From NCBI GenBank assembly GCA_963770865.1, contig CAVYRD010000012.1:248001-312000 (forward strand): 64,000 nucleotides of DNA, written 5' to 3'. Below are positions 36,415-44,537 of the stretch, in pieces; the stretch's first letter is position 1, and each line of letters starts with the position of its first letter. The translations under genes and the position numbers were made by a program. Source of the DNA: Miltoncostaea sp963770865 (lineage in GTDB: Bacteria > Actinomycetota > Thermoleophilia > Miltoncostaeales > Miltoncostaeaceae). The notes below the pieces were generated by a model that worked only from the letters and a program-made list of their open reading frames with translations, was not told the origin of the DNA and did not search any database.

Positions 36415-37193
36415 GCGCCCCGGCGCCGGGGCGGCTGTGGGAGGTCGACGCGGCGCGCACCGCGGCCATCGCGATGATGGTCGCCTACCACGCCGGCTAC
36501 GACGTCCACCAGCTCGCGCCGCAGCTCGGCGTCGATCCGTTCTCCGGCGGCTGGCACGCCCTGCGCGTGGCCACGGGGTCGAGCTTCCTGCTGGTGGTCG
36601 GGGTGAGCCTGGCCGTGTCGCACGGCCGCTCGCTCGCCCGGGGGCTCTCGTGGCGCGGCGCCTACGCCCGCCACGCGCGCAGGGCCGCCCAGGTCGCCGC
36701 GGCGGCCCTCCTGGTCAGCGTCGCCACCCGGATCGCGGTGGGCGACGACTACGTGCGCTTCGGGATCCTCCACGTGATCGCGGCGGCGATGCTCGTCGTC
36801 CCGCTGCTCGTGCCGCTCGGCCGGTGGAACGCGCTGCTCGGCGCCGCCGCGATCGCCGCCGGCCTGTACCTGCAGTCGCGCCCCGAGTCGGACGTGCCCG
36901 GACTCTTCATCCTGGGCGTGCCGCCCGAGCACGGCGCCGTCGACTGGTATCCCGTGCTGCCGTGGTTCGGGCCCGTGCTGATCGGGCTGGCGCTCGGGCT
37001 CGCCCTGTACCCGCAGGGTCGTCGCGGCCCGTGGGGCGCCCGGCTGCGCGAGCCCCACGGCGCGCGCCTGATCGGCATGCCCGGCCGCCACGCCCTGCCG
37101 ATCTACCTCCTTCACCAGCCCGTGCTGCTCGTCCTGGTCGCCGGGGCGCTTGCCCTTGCGGGCGTCGAGGTGACCTGGGCGAGATTCACCTGA
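36411..37193 (+). CDS. heparan-alpha-glucosaminide N-acetyltransferase-like membrane protein (DUF1624 type)
   Basis: Integral membrane protein of 260 residues with about seven hydrophobic helices. It begins RLWEVDAARTAAIAMMVAYH, the typical start of DUF1624/acyltransferase_3-related proteins (R-x-x-x-D-x-x-R plus an essential His). GILHVIAAAMLVVPLLVP and LIGMPGRHALPIYLLHQPVL near the end fit the same family. The acetyl acceptor is unknown. GTG at 36411 overlaps the phosphatase stop. Confidence 0.82.
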   Translation: MSAPAPGRLWEVDAARTAAIAMMVAYHAGYDVHQLAPQLGVDPFSGGWHALRVATGSSFLLVVGVSLAVSHGRSLARGLSWRGAYARHARRAAQVAAAALLVSVATRIAVGDDYVRFGILHVIAAAMLVVPLLVPLGRWNALLGAAAIAAGLYLQSRPESDVPGLFILGVPPEHGAVDWYPVLPWFGPVLIGLALGLALYPQGRRGPWGARLREPHGARLIGMPGRHALPIYLLHQPVLLVLVAGALALAGVEVTWARFT

Positions 37194-37792
37194 TGGGCCG
37201 CCTCGACGAGCTCGACTGGTTCCACGCGCTCGACCGCCCCTCCTGGCGCGCGTGGCTGGGCGACAACCACTCCTCGGCCACCGGGGTGTGGCTGGTGACG
37301 TGGAAGAAGGCGACCGGCAGGCCGCGGATCGAGTACGCGGACATCGTCGAGGAGGCCCTCTGCGTCGGCTGGGTTGACAGCCAGGCGCGCTCTGTGGACG
37401 AGGAGCGCTCGCGCCTGCTCATCACCCCGCGCAAGCCGGGCAGCGGCTGGTCGCGGCCCAACAAGGAGCGCATCGCGCGCCTCACCGCCGAGGGCCTGAT
37501 GGCGGCCGCGGGCCTGGCGGTGGTCGAGGCGGCGAGGGCCGGCGGCTCCTGGAACGCGCTCGACGCCGTCGAGGACGGGGTCGAGCCCGGCGACCTGCGC
37601 GCGGCGCTCGACCGCGACCCGGCCGCGCGCGCCAACTGGGACGCCTTCCCGCGCTCGACCAAGCGGGCGATCCTGGAGTGGATCTCCACGGCCAAGAAGC
37701 CCGAGACACGGGGGAAGCGGATCGAGGAGACCGCGACCCTGGCCGCGCGGGGCGAGCGCGCCAACCAGTGGAGGCCCTCCGGCACGGGCTGA
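37193..37792 (+). CDS. YdeI/OmpD-associated family protein
   Basis: A 199-residue cytoplasmic protein of the YdeI/OmpD-associated family, named for a bacteriocin-protection phenotype in other bacteria; its biochemical role is not settled. The landmarks are GVWLVTWKKATGRPRIEYAD, ALCVGWVDSQARSVDEERS and PRKPGSGWSRPNKERI, with FPRSTKRAILEWISTAKKPE at the end. The start overlaps the preceding stop (TGATG). A 31-bp tandem repeat array begins right at its stop codon. Confidence 0.88.
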   Translation: MGRLDELDWFHALDRPSWRAWLGDNHSSATGVWLVTWKKATGRPRIEYADIVEEALCVGWVDSQARSVDEERSRLLITPRKPGSGWSRPNKERIARLTAEGLMAAAGLAVVEAARAGGSWNALDAVEDGVEPGDLRAALDRDPAARANWDAFPRSTKRAILEWISTAKKPETRGKRIEETATLAARGERANQWRPSGTG

Positions 37793-37930
37793 GGCGGATC
37801 GTCGGCGAAGGCCGGGCCTGGGAGGCGGATCGTCTGCGAAGGCCGGGCCTGGGACGCGGATCGTCGGCGGAGGCCCGGCCTGGACCCGGATCGTCCCCCG
37901 GGGGCCGTCCTCGGAGGCCGATCGTCGGGG
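37791..37930 (+). repeat. 31-bp tandem repeat array
   Basis: Three near-perfect 31-bp units (37791-37821, 37822-37852, 37853-37883) read GAGGCGGATCGTCGGCGAAG followed by GCCGGGCCTGG, with one to four changes per unit. Two decayed units follow to about 37930 and keep GGATCGTC or CGATCGTC. The first unit includes the last bases of the YdeI-like gene. No spacers separate the units, so it is not CRISPR. An inverted GACGATCC occurs just beyond, at about 37967. Nothing in the array looks coding. Confidence 0.85.
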
Positions 37931-38003
37931 CGTCCATGGGGGCGCTGCCCCGCGCAGAGGCGGGGGACGATCCACTGCGCGCCCGGCCGGCGCCGGGCGA
38001 GAT

Positions 38004-38190
38004 CCGTGCGATCACGCACGGACGGCCCTCTTAGCGGGGCCGTCCGGGCGACAAAACAGCCCCTGGCCGGGGCTGTTTTGACAACGGCGGCACGGCCTTA
38101 CGGCCGGGCGGGCCGCCGAAACCGCCGCTCGTGGCCTTCGGCCACTCGCATCCTCGGTTCCCGACGCGCTGAAGCGCGCGGACGTCCTGT
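38004..38190 (+). repeat. multi-hairpin structured element, left copy
   Basis: A non-coding string of hairpins reading rightward. After TGCGATCACGCAC come, in order: stem 1 GGACGGCCC/GGGCCGTCC with loop TCTTAGCG; stem 2 CAAAACAGCCCC/GGGGCTGTTTTG with loop TGGCC; and a larger CGGCGGC...GCCGCCG fold. They are followed by GTGGCC-TTC-GGCCAC and an end hairpin in GACGCGCTGAAGCGCGCGG. Loops and linkers match the right copy closely, whereas stem sequences differ and still pair. It could be a structured RNA or one half of a foldback mobile element. Confidence 0.75.
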
Positions 38191-38239
38191 GATGACCGGG
38201 CCGCTTGGGACAGGCGCCGAGGGCTCGGGGAGCGCCGGC

Positions 38240-38412
38240 GCGCGAAGCGCCGTCCGGAACTCCAGATGTGAGTGGCCGAAGGCCACGAGCGGCAGTTTCG
38301 GCGGCCGTGCCCGGCCGAAGGCCGTGCCGCCGTGTGCAAATCGGCCCGGCCAGGGCCGATTTGCCGCCCTGGTCGCCCCGCCAAGAGGGCGACCAGTGCG
38401 TGATCACACCGC
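38240..38412 (-). repeat. multi-hairpin structured element, right copy (inverted)
   Basis: Read on the minus strand from 38412, this repeats the left copy. After TGTGATCACGCAC, stem 1 is TGGTCGCCC/GGGCGACCA with loop TCTTGGCG, and stem 2 is GCAAATCGGCCC/GGGCCGATTTGC with loop TGGCC. Then come the same CGGCGGCACGGCC fold, GCCGCTCGTGGCCTTCGGCC, ACTCACATC and a GCGC-rich end hairpin. Both stems 1 and 2 carry base changes on both sides that preserve pairing. It faces the left copy, with about 50 unmatched bases between them, and its outer end enters the sulfhydrylase stop codon. Confidence 0.75.
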
Positions 38413-39691
38413 CTTCCCCAGTGCCTGGTCCAGGTCCCAGGTGATGTCGTCCAGGGTCTCCAGGCCCACCGAGACGCGCACCATGTCGTCCGTGACGCCG
38501 GCCAGGGCGAGGCCCTCCTCGTCGAGGCGCCGGTGGGTGGTGGAGGCGGGGTGGATGATCAGGGTCTTGGCGTCCCCGACGTTGGCCAGGTGCGAGCAGA
38601 GCTCGCAGGCCTCGATCAGCCGGCGCCCGGCCCCGCGGCCGCCGCGCACGCCGAAGGTCAGCACCGCGCCCGCGCCCCGGGGCAGGTACCGCTCGGCCAG
38701 CGCGCGGTCCGGGCTGTCCGGCAGCCCCGGGTAGCGCACCCACTCGACGCTCGCGTGGCCCTCCAGGAACCGGGCGACGGCCAGGGCGCTGTCGACGTGG
38801 CGGTCCATCCGCAGCGAGAGCGTCTCCAGGCCCTGCAGCATCAGGAAGCTGTTGAACGGCGAGAGCACCGGGCCGAGGTCGCGCATCGTCTCGACCCGCG
38901 CCTTCATGATGAAGGCGAAGTTCCCGAACGTCTCGGCGTAGCGCAGCCCGCGGTAGCCGGGGCTCGGCTCCACCAGGCCGGGGAAGCTTGCCGTCCTCCC
39001 AGGGGAAGGTGCCGGCGTCGATCAGCACGCCGCCGATGCTCGTGCCGTGGCCGCAGATCCACTTCGTGGCCGAGTGGGTCACGAGGTGCGCGCCGTGCTC
39101 GATCGGCCGGCAGAGGTAGGGCGTGGCGAAGGTGCTGTCGATCAGCAGCGGCGCGCCGGCCTCGCCGGCGACCTCCGCCACGGCGGCGATGTCGAGCACG
39201 TCGAGGCGCGGGTTGCCGATCGTCTCGCCGTAGAGCAGGCGCGTGCGCGGGGTGAGCGCGGCGCGCCAGGCGGCCGGGTCGGCCGGGTCGACGAAGGTCG
39301 TGTCGATGCCGAACCGGCGCAGCGTGATCGAGAGCTGGTTGTGGCTGCCGCCGTAGAGGTGGCGGGAGGCGACGATGTGGTCGCCCTGCTCCAGGAGGGT
39401 GGTGATCGCCACCATCTGGGCCGCCAGCCCGCTGGCCGTGGCGAGCGCCCCGACGCCGCCCTCGAGGCTCGCCATGCGCTCCTCGAACACCGCCGTCGTC
39501 GGGTTCATGATGCGCGTGTAGATGTTGCCGAAGCGGTTGAGGTCGAAGAGGTCGGCCGCGTGGTCGGCGTCCTCGAAGACGTACGCCGAGGTCTGGTGGA
39601 TCGGCACCGCGCGCGAGCCGGTCACCGGGTCCACGCGCTGGCCGGCGTGCAGGGCACGGGTGTCGAATCCGAAGTCGCGCGCCTCGGTCAC
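38404..39691 (-). CDS. metY: O-acetylhomoserine aminocarboxypropyltransferase/sulfhydrylase (one frame break)
   Basis: PLP enzyme making homocysteine (or methionine with methanethiol) from O-acetylhomoserine. Residues near the start read DFGFDTRALHAGQRVDPVTG, with IYTRIMNPTTAVFEERMASL in the N-terminal third. The PLP lysine is in VTHSATKWICGHGTSIGG. After a frame break near 38985 the C-terminal third continues (NFAFIMKARVETMRDLGPVL, KTLIIHPASTTHRRLDEE) to the stop at 38404. About 429 residues in total, normal for the family. The start overlaps the CoA-binding protein stop. Confidence 0.92.
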
Positions 39692-40174
39692 GCCGGCATC
39701 GGCCCCATCCGGCGCGAGCCGATCACCCCGGTCGAGAGCCCGACCACGTTGAGGCCGCCGAAGAAGCGGCAGTGCTCCATCTTGATGCAGCGGTCCTCGA
39801 CCACCTGGAGCCCGGCCGCGCGGGCGCGCGCCGCCGAGGCGGGCTCGCGGATGCCGAGCTGCATCCAGATCACCTTGGCGCCGAGCGCGGATGGCCTCGT
39901 CCACCACCGGCGGCACGTCCTCGGGGCGGCGGAAGATGTCCACGATCTCGAGCGGCCCGCGCTCGGCCGCGGCCTCGAGGGTCGGCGCGCAGGGCGCGCC
40001 GAGCACCTCGTCGCACGACGGGTTGACCGGCGTGATGTCGTAGCCGGCCGCGCGCATGTGCACCATGGCGCGGTGGCTGGGGCGCTCGGGGCGCGGCGAG
40101 AGGCCCACGACGGCCAGGCGCCGGTAGCGCTCCAGGATGCGGCGCACGTCGTCCGACGGCGCGCCCGCGCTCAT
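39688..40174 (-). CDS. CoA-binding domain protein (YccU-like; one frame break)
   Basis: Small Rossmann-fold protein of the succinyl-CoA ligase-like CoA-binding family. It starts MSAGAPSDDVRRILERYRRL, then VVGLSPRPERPSHRAMVHM, GYDITPVNPSCDEVLG and LEIVDIFRRPEDVPPVVDEA. After a frame break near 39885 it ends MIWMQLGIREPASAARARAA and VVEDRCIKMEHCRFFGG, the typical end of this family. A GTG at 40192 could also be the start. The pairing with metY in an overlapping operon is common in related bacteria and suggests a link to sulfur metabolism, which is inferred. Confidence 0.85.
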
Positions 40175-40219
40175 TCCGGCGTACTGGGCCACCCGGCCAT
40201 CATGCCCGACCGCGCGGCC

Positions 40220-40263
40220 GTTCACAGGTCGTTCACCTACGCGGTCACAGCAAAGTCACCCGG
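40220..40263 (+). promoter_or_regulatory. PHO box upstream of pstS: four 11-bp direct repeats
   Basis: Four units spaced exactly 11 bp apart: GTTCACAGGTC, GTTCACCTACG, CGGTCACAGCA and AAGTCACCCGG. This matches the G(T/G)TCA-type direct-repeat units bound by PhoP in Streptomyces and relatives. The site ends about 90 bp before the pstS ATG. A separate inverted repeat, GGTTACG/CGTAACC (40278-40298), lies between. Together they indicate phosphate-starvation control of pstSCAB. Confidence 0.8.
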
Positions 40264-40353
40264 GCGCTTCGGGCCTGGGTTACGTTCGCCCCGTAACCGG
40301 GAGGGGGCTCAGAACCGCCCCCTCCGAGGCACTCCGGGAAGGAGCATCACCAC

Positions 40354-41458
40354 ATGGCTCGACGTCGTCGTTTGGCACTGATCGCGGCCACGGGGACCCT
40401 CGCCGTCGGCGCGATCGCCGCGGGCTGCGGCAGCAGCAGCAGCTCGGGCGCGGCCGACACGTCCGGCGGCGGCTCGGGGCTGTCGGGTGAGATCGCCGGC
40501 GCGGGCTCGAGCGCCCAGGCGGCCGCGCAGGAGGCCTGGCGCGCCGGATTCCAGACGGCCAACAGCGGCGCGACGGTCTCCTATGACCCGGTCGGCTCCG
40601 GTGGCGGCCGGGAGCAGTTCGTCGCGGGGGGCGTCCCGTTCGGCGGGAGTGACGCCGCCCTGGCGGACGAGGAGCTGACCGGCGCCCAGAAGCGCTGCGG
40701 CGGCGTTGACAACCTCATCGAGATTCCGGTCTATGTCTCGCCCATCGCGGTGGCCTACAACCTGTCGGGCGTTCGACTCGCTCCAGCTCTCTCCGGACAC
40801 GCTGGCGAAGATCTTCGCGCGCCAGATCACCAAGTGGAACGACCCGGCGATCGCGGCGGACAACCCCGGAGTCTCGCTTCCCGGCACGGCCATCACCACG
40901 GTGGCCCGAGCCGACGAGTCGGGCACGACGGAGAACTTCCAGCAGTATCTGGCCGCGGTTGCGCCGAAGGTCTGGACGTACACGGTCGATGGCAACTGGC
41001 CGGTGAAGGGCGGCGAGACTGCCCAGGGCACGTCGGGCGTCGTGGACGCCATCAGCTCCGGCGACGGCACCATCGGCTACGCCGACGAGAGCCAGGTCGG
41101 CGACCTCGGCGTGGCGGCCCTCAAGGTCGGCGCGACCTACCAGAAGCCGACGGCCGAGGCGGCCGCCGCGATCCTCGACGAGTCGCCGCGCAGCGACACT
41201 CCGGGCAAGAACGTCTTCACGTTCGACCTGAAGCGCGACACCGCGAGCCAGGGCGTCTATCCGAACGTGCTCACCTCCTACGCGATGGCGTGCACGACCT
41301 ACAGCGACGCCACAACGGCCGCGCTGGTGAAGGGCTACCTCAGCTACGTGATCAGCGCCGAGGGCCAGAAGACCGCCGCGAGCGCGGCGGGCTCGGCGCC
41401 CATCAGCGACGCCCTGCGGTCGAAGATCCAGCCGTCCGTCGATAGCATCGGCTCCTGA
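40354..41458 (+). CDS. pstS: phosphate ABC transporter substrate-binding lipoprotein (one frame break)
   Basis: Captures phosphate outside the membrane for the Pst importer. A lipoprotein signal (LALIAATGTLAVGAIAAGCG) is followed by the phosphate site segments GAGSSAQAAAQEAWRAGF, YDPVGSGGGREQFVAG and VPFGGSDAAL. A frame break near 40772 follows IAVAYNLSG; coding resumes with SLQLSPDTLAKIFARQITKW and includes VARADESGTTENFQQYL. The stop is at 41458, about 368 residues in all. It is first in pstSCAB, behind the PHO box. Confidence 0.93.
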
Positions 41459-41503
41459 CCGGCGGTCCCGCGCCGGGACGACCGGCACGGGGCGCACTCG
41501 GAC

Positions 41504-41532
41504 CGTGCGGGGGGCCCTCGGCCCCCCGCACG
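41504..41532 (+). terminator. strong hairpin between pstS and pstC
   Basis: A perfect 13-bp GC stem, CGTGCGGGGGGCC/GGCCCCCCGCACG, with a three-base loop and no T run. It lies 46 bases after the pstS stop and 38 before pstC. Such hairpins often stabilise or partly end the abundant pstS message, so that more binding protein than permease is made. The lack of a T tract argues against full termination. Confidence 0.6.
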
Positions 41533-41569
41533 CCGTTCGGACACCGGCCGATCGAAGGGAAGCGCGTAC

Positions 41570-42517
41570 GTGAGCACACACACCGGCGACATCGCCGCCG
41601 CCCCCTTCACCGGGGACGCCAAGCGCCGCGGGGACAAGGTCTTCCGGGGCCTGGCCGTCGGGGCCGGCGTCCTCATCCTCGCCCTGCTGGCCGGCGTCGC
41701 GACCTTCCTCCTCGTCAAGGGCTGGCCCGCGCTGACCGCCGACGCGGCGGACCTGCCCGACGGCAAGAGCTTCATCTCGTACGTTGCGCCCCTGGCCTTC
41801 GGCACCGTCCTGTCGGCCGGCCTGGCGCTGCTCATCGGGGCGCCGCTGGCGATCGCGGTCTCCCTCTACGTCGCCTTCTACGCGCCGCGGCGGATCGCCG
41901 CGTTCCTCGGCTACGTGATCAACCTCCTGGCGGCGATCCCGAGCATCATCTACGGGCTCTGGGGCATCGCCGTGCTCGGGCCGGCGACGGTGGATCTCCA
42001 GGCCTGGCTCGCCGACCACCTCGGGTTCATCCCGATCTTCGACGGCCCGGCGTCGGCCACCGGGCGGACGATGCTCGTCGTGGGATTCGTGCTGGGGATC
42101 ATGATCCTGCCGATCATCAGCGCCATCACCCGCGAGGTGTTCATCCGCACGCCGCGCGCCCAGGTGGAGGGCGCGCTCGCGCTCGGGGCCACGCGCTGGG
42201 AGATGATCCGCATGGCCGTGTTGCCGTTCGGGCGCTCCGGCATCATCGGCGGCTCGATGCTCGGCCTCGGCCGCGCGCTCGGCGAGACCATGGCCGTCAC
42301 CATCATCCTCTCGGTGTCCGGGGACGTCACGTTCAACCTGATCTCGTCGGCCAACCCCTCGACGATCGCCGCCAACATCGCCCTTCAGTTCCCCGAGTCC
42401 TCGGGCCTCGACGTCAACGCGCTCATCGCCACGGGCCTCGTGCTGTTCGGCATCACGCTCGTCGTGAACATGGTCGCGCGCGCGGTCATCTCGCGCGGGG
42501 AGGCGCGCCTGCGATGA
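41570..42517 (+). CDS. pstC: phosphate ABC transporter permease PstC
   Basis: Inner membrane channel subunit of the phosphate importer. The 315-residue protein has six hydrophobic helices and the binding-protein-dependent permease loop EGALALGATRWEMIRMAVLP (EAA motif). GRALGETMAVTIILSVSG is typical of PstC. GTG at 41570 follows GAAGGGA by eight to nine bases. Its stop overlaps the ATG of pstA. Confidence 0.95.
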   Translation: MSTHTGDIAAAPFTGDAKRRGDKVFRGLAVGAGVLILALLAGVATFLLVKGWPALTADAADLPDGKSFISYVAPLAFGTVLSAGLALLIGAPLAIAVSLYVAFYAPRRIAAFLGYVINLLAAIPSIIYGLWGIAVLGPATVDLQAWLADHLGFIPIFDGPASATGRTMLVVGFVLGIMILPIISAITREVFIRTPRAQVEGALALGATRWEMIRMAVLPFGRSGIIGGSMLGLGRALGETMAVTIILSVSGDVTFNLISSANPSTIAANIALQFPESSGLDVNALIATGLVLFGITLVVNMVARAVISRGEARLR

Positions 42518-43635
42518 GCACGCCGCCCTCCGAGGAGACGCGCCCGTCCACCGCCCCCGGCGAGATCTCACCCGCGGCGGTCCTGCCGCCCCCGGCGCCC
42601 CTCTCGGCGAGCGACATCGTCGGCGGCCGGCTGCCGCGCTGGGCCAGCTGGGCGGTCTATGGCGCGGCCGCGCTGCTCGTCCTCGTCCTCGCGGCGGCCA
42701 CCTCACTGAACGCGGTGCTGCTCATCGTGCTCGCGATCATCGCGGCCGGGGTGCTCGTCTACGCCTGGTCCCTCGCGGTCGAGGGGCGACGCAAGGCCCG
42801 CGACCGCACCGTGACGCTCCTGGTGACGAGCTCCTTCGGCATCGCGGTGGCGCCGCTCGTCTCCCTGCTTTGGACCGTCGTGAACCGGGGGAGCGCCCGG
42901 TTCGACACGGCCTTCTTCACCGAGTCGGCGCGCAACGTGGTCGGCGCCGGCGGCGGCGCGTACCACGCGATCGTCGGCACCCTGGTGATCACCGCGGTGA
43001 CCACCCTCGCCTCGGTGCCGATCGGAGTCATGGCCGCGGTCTACCTCCAGGAGTACGGCACCGGCCGCCTGAAGTCGGCGCTCGTCTTCTTCGTGGACGT
43101 CATGACCGGCATCCCGTCGATCGTCGCAGGTCTCTTCGCCTACGCCCTGTTCGCCATCTTCCTCGGCCCGGGCGTGCGGCTCGGCATCGTCGGCGCCGTG
43201 GCCCTCTCGGTGCTGATGATCCCGATCGTCGTGCGCTCCACCGAGGAGATGCTCAAGATCGTGCCCAACGGGCTGCGCGAGGCCTCGTACGCGCTGGGCG
43301 TCCCGAAGTGGCGCACCATCCTGAAGGTCGTCCTGCCGACCGCCCTGCCGGGCATCGTCACCGGCGTCATGGTGGCCGTGGCCCGGGTCATGGGCGAGAC
43401 GGCTCCCCTCCTGATCACCACCGGGACCTTCTCGACCGTCAACTGGAACCCGTTCGCCGGCCGCATGGAGAACCTCCCGGTGTTCACCTTCAGCCAGTAC
43501 CGGAACCCAGGCGTTCCGAAGGCGCCCTACATCGACCGCGCCTGGGCGGCCGCCCTGACGCTGATCGTCATCGTCATGCTGCTCAACGTGATCGCCGGGT
43601 TCGTCTCCCGGCGCTCCCGAAAGGAGGCCCGCTGA
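42514..43635 (+). CDS. pstA: phosphate ABC transporter permease PstA
   Basis: Second membrane subunit. The 373-residue protein has a long N-terminal part with two extra hydrophobic helices before the usual permease domain. EYGTGRLKSALVFFVDVMTG, IPSIVAGLFAYALF, the EAA loop REASYALGVPKWRTILKVVL and RVMGETAPLLITTG are characteristic of PstA. It overlaps pstC and pstB at its ends. Confidence 0.95.
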   Translation: MSTPPSEETRPSTAPGEISPAAVLPPPAPLSASDIVGGRLPRWASWAVYGAAALLVLVLAAATSLNAVLLIVLAIIAAGVLVYAWSLAVEGRRKARDRTVTLLVTSSFGIAVAPLVSLLWTVVNRGSARFDTAFFTESARNVVGAGGGAYHAIVGTLVITAVTTLASVPIGVMAAVYLQEYGTGRLKSALVFFVDVMTGIPSIVAGLFAYALFAIFLGPGVRLGIVGAVALSVLMIPIVVRSTEEMLKIVPNGLREASYALGVPKWRTILKVVLPTALPGIVTGVMVAVARVMGETAPLLITTGTFSTVNWNPFAGRMENLPVFTFSQYRNPGVPKAPYIDRAWAAALTLIVIVMLLNVIAGFVSRRSRKEAR

Positions 43636-44537
43636 TGGGCACGAGATTGCGGCGGGATCGTCATGCTGCAGGGCGTGACGGCGCGACAGCAGCCGAGCCC
43701 GGAAAGGATCCGTCGCTGATGGGCACGAGCCCGGCTCCGGAGGCGATCTCGCCTGGGGCGATGCGCGGCATCGAGGTCTCCGGCCTCAACCTGTACTACG
43801 GCGCGTTCCACGCGGTGAAGGACGTCACCATGTCCGTCAAGCCGAACGCCGTGACGGCGTTCATCGGCTCGTCCGGCTGCGGCAAGTCAACCGTCCTGCG
43901 GTCGCTCAACCGGATGCACGAGATCATCGTCGGCGCGCGCGCCGAGGGAACCGTGCTGATCGACGGGCAGGACATCTACGCCTCGAACGTCGACCCCGTG
44001 CTCGTGCGCCGCAAGGTCGGCATGGTGTTCCAGGCGCCCAACCCGTTCCCCACGATGTCGATCTACGACAACGTCGCGGCGGGGCTCAAGCTGAACAAAG
44101 CGCGCATGGGCCGTGGCGAGATGGACGAGGTGGTGGAGCGCTCGCTGCGCGGCGCCCACCTCTGGGAGGAGGTCAAGGACCGACTCGGGCGCCCGGGCCT
44201 CGGCCTGTCGGGCGGGCAGCAGCAGCGCCTGTGCATCGCCCGCGCGATCGCCGTCGAGCCGGAGGTCCTGCTGATGGACGAGCCCGCCTCGGCCCTCGAC
44301 CCCATCGCCACACTGGCGATCGAGGACCTCGTGGCGCAGCTCAAGGAGCGGTACACGATCGTGATCGTGACCCACAACATGCAGCAGGCCAGCCGCGCGA
44401 GCGACTACACGGCCTTCTTCAACATCGAGGCGACCGGCATGCCCGGGCGGCTCGTGGAGATGGACGCCACCGAGAAGATCTTCTCCACGCCGTCGAAGAA
44501 GGAGACCGAGGACTACGTGAGCGGCCGCTTCGGCTGA
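43635..44537 (+). CDS. pstB: phosphate ABC transporter ATP-binding protein
   Basis: ATPase of the phosphate importer. It has Walker A (FIGSSGCGKSTVLRSLNRMH), PstB-specific VFQAPNPFPTMSIYDNVAAG, signature LSGGQQQRLCIARAIA and Walker B VLLMDEPASALDPIA. ATG at 43635 overlaps the pstA stop and has AAGGAGG seven bases upstream. A second in-frame ATG at 43719 with the same ATGGGCACGAG context would remove a 28-residue leader. No phoU follows; the next gene is convergent and overlaps by 25 bases. Confidence 0.96.
   Translation: MGTRLRRDRHAAGRDGATAAEPGKDPSLMGTSPAPEAISPGAMRGIEVSGLNLYYGAFHAVKDVTMSVKPNAVTAFIGSSGCGKSTVLRSLNRMHEIIVGARAEGTVLIDGQDIYASNVDPVLVRRKVGMVFQAPNPFPTMSIYDNVAAGLKLNKARMGRGEMDEVVERSLRGAHLWEEVKDRLGRPGLGLSGGQQQRLCIARAIAVEPEVLLMDEPASALDPIATLAIEDLVAQLKERYTIVIVTHNMQQASRASDYTAFFNIEATGMPGRLVEMDATEKIFSTPSKKETEDYVSGRFG

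Noticed and set aside
37791..37930. Tandem 31-bp repeats as a CRISPR array
   Set aside because: The units are directly adjacent with no unique spacers, drift in sequence after three copies, and no cas gene is near.
43635..43719. Repeated ATGGGCACGAG at the two possible pstB starts as a mobile duplication
   Set aside because: It is only about 15 bases, near the start codons, and most likely reflects chance or a small local duplication; AAGGAGG supports the first ATG.
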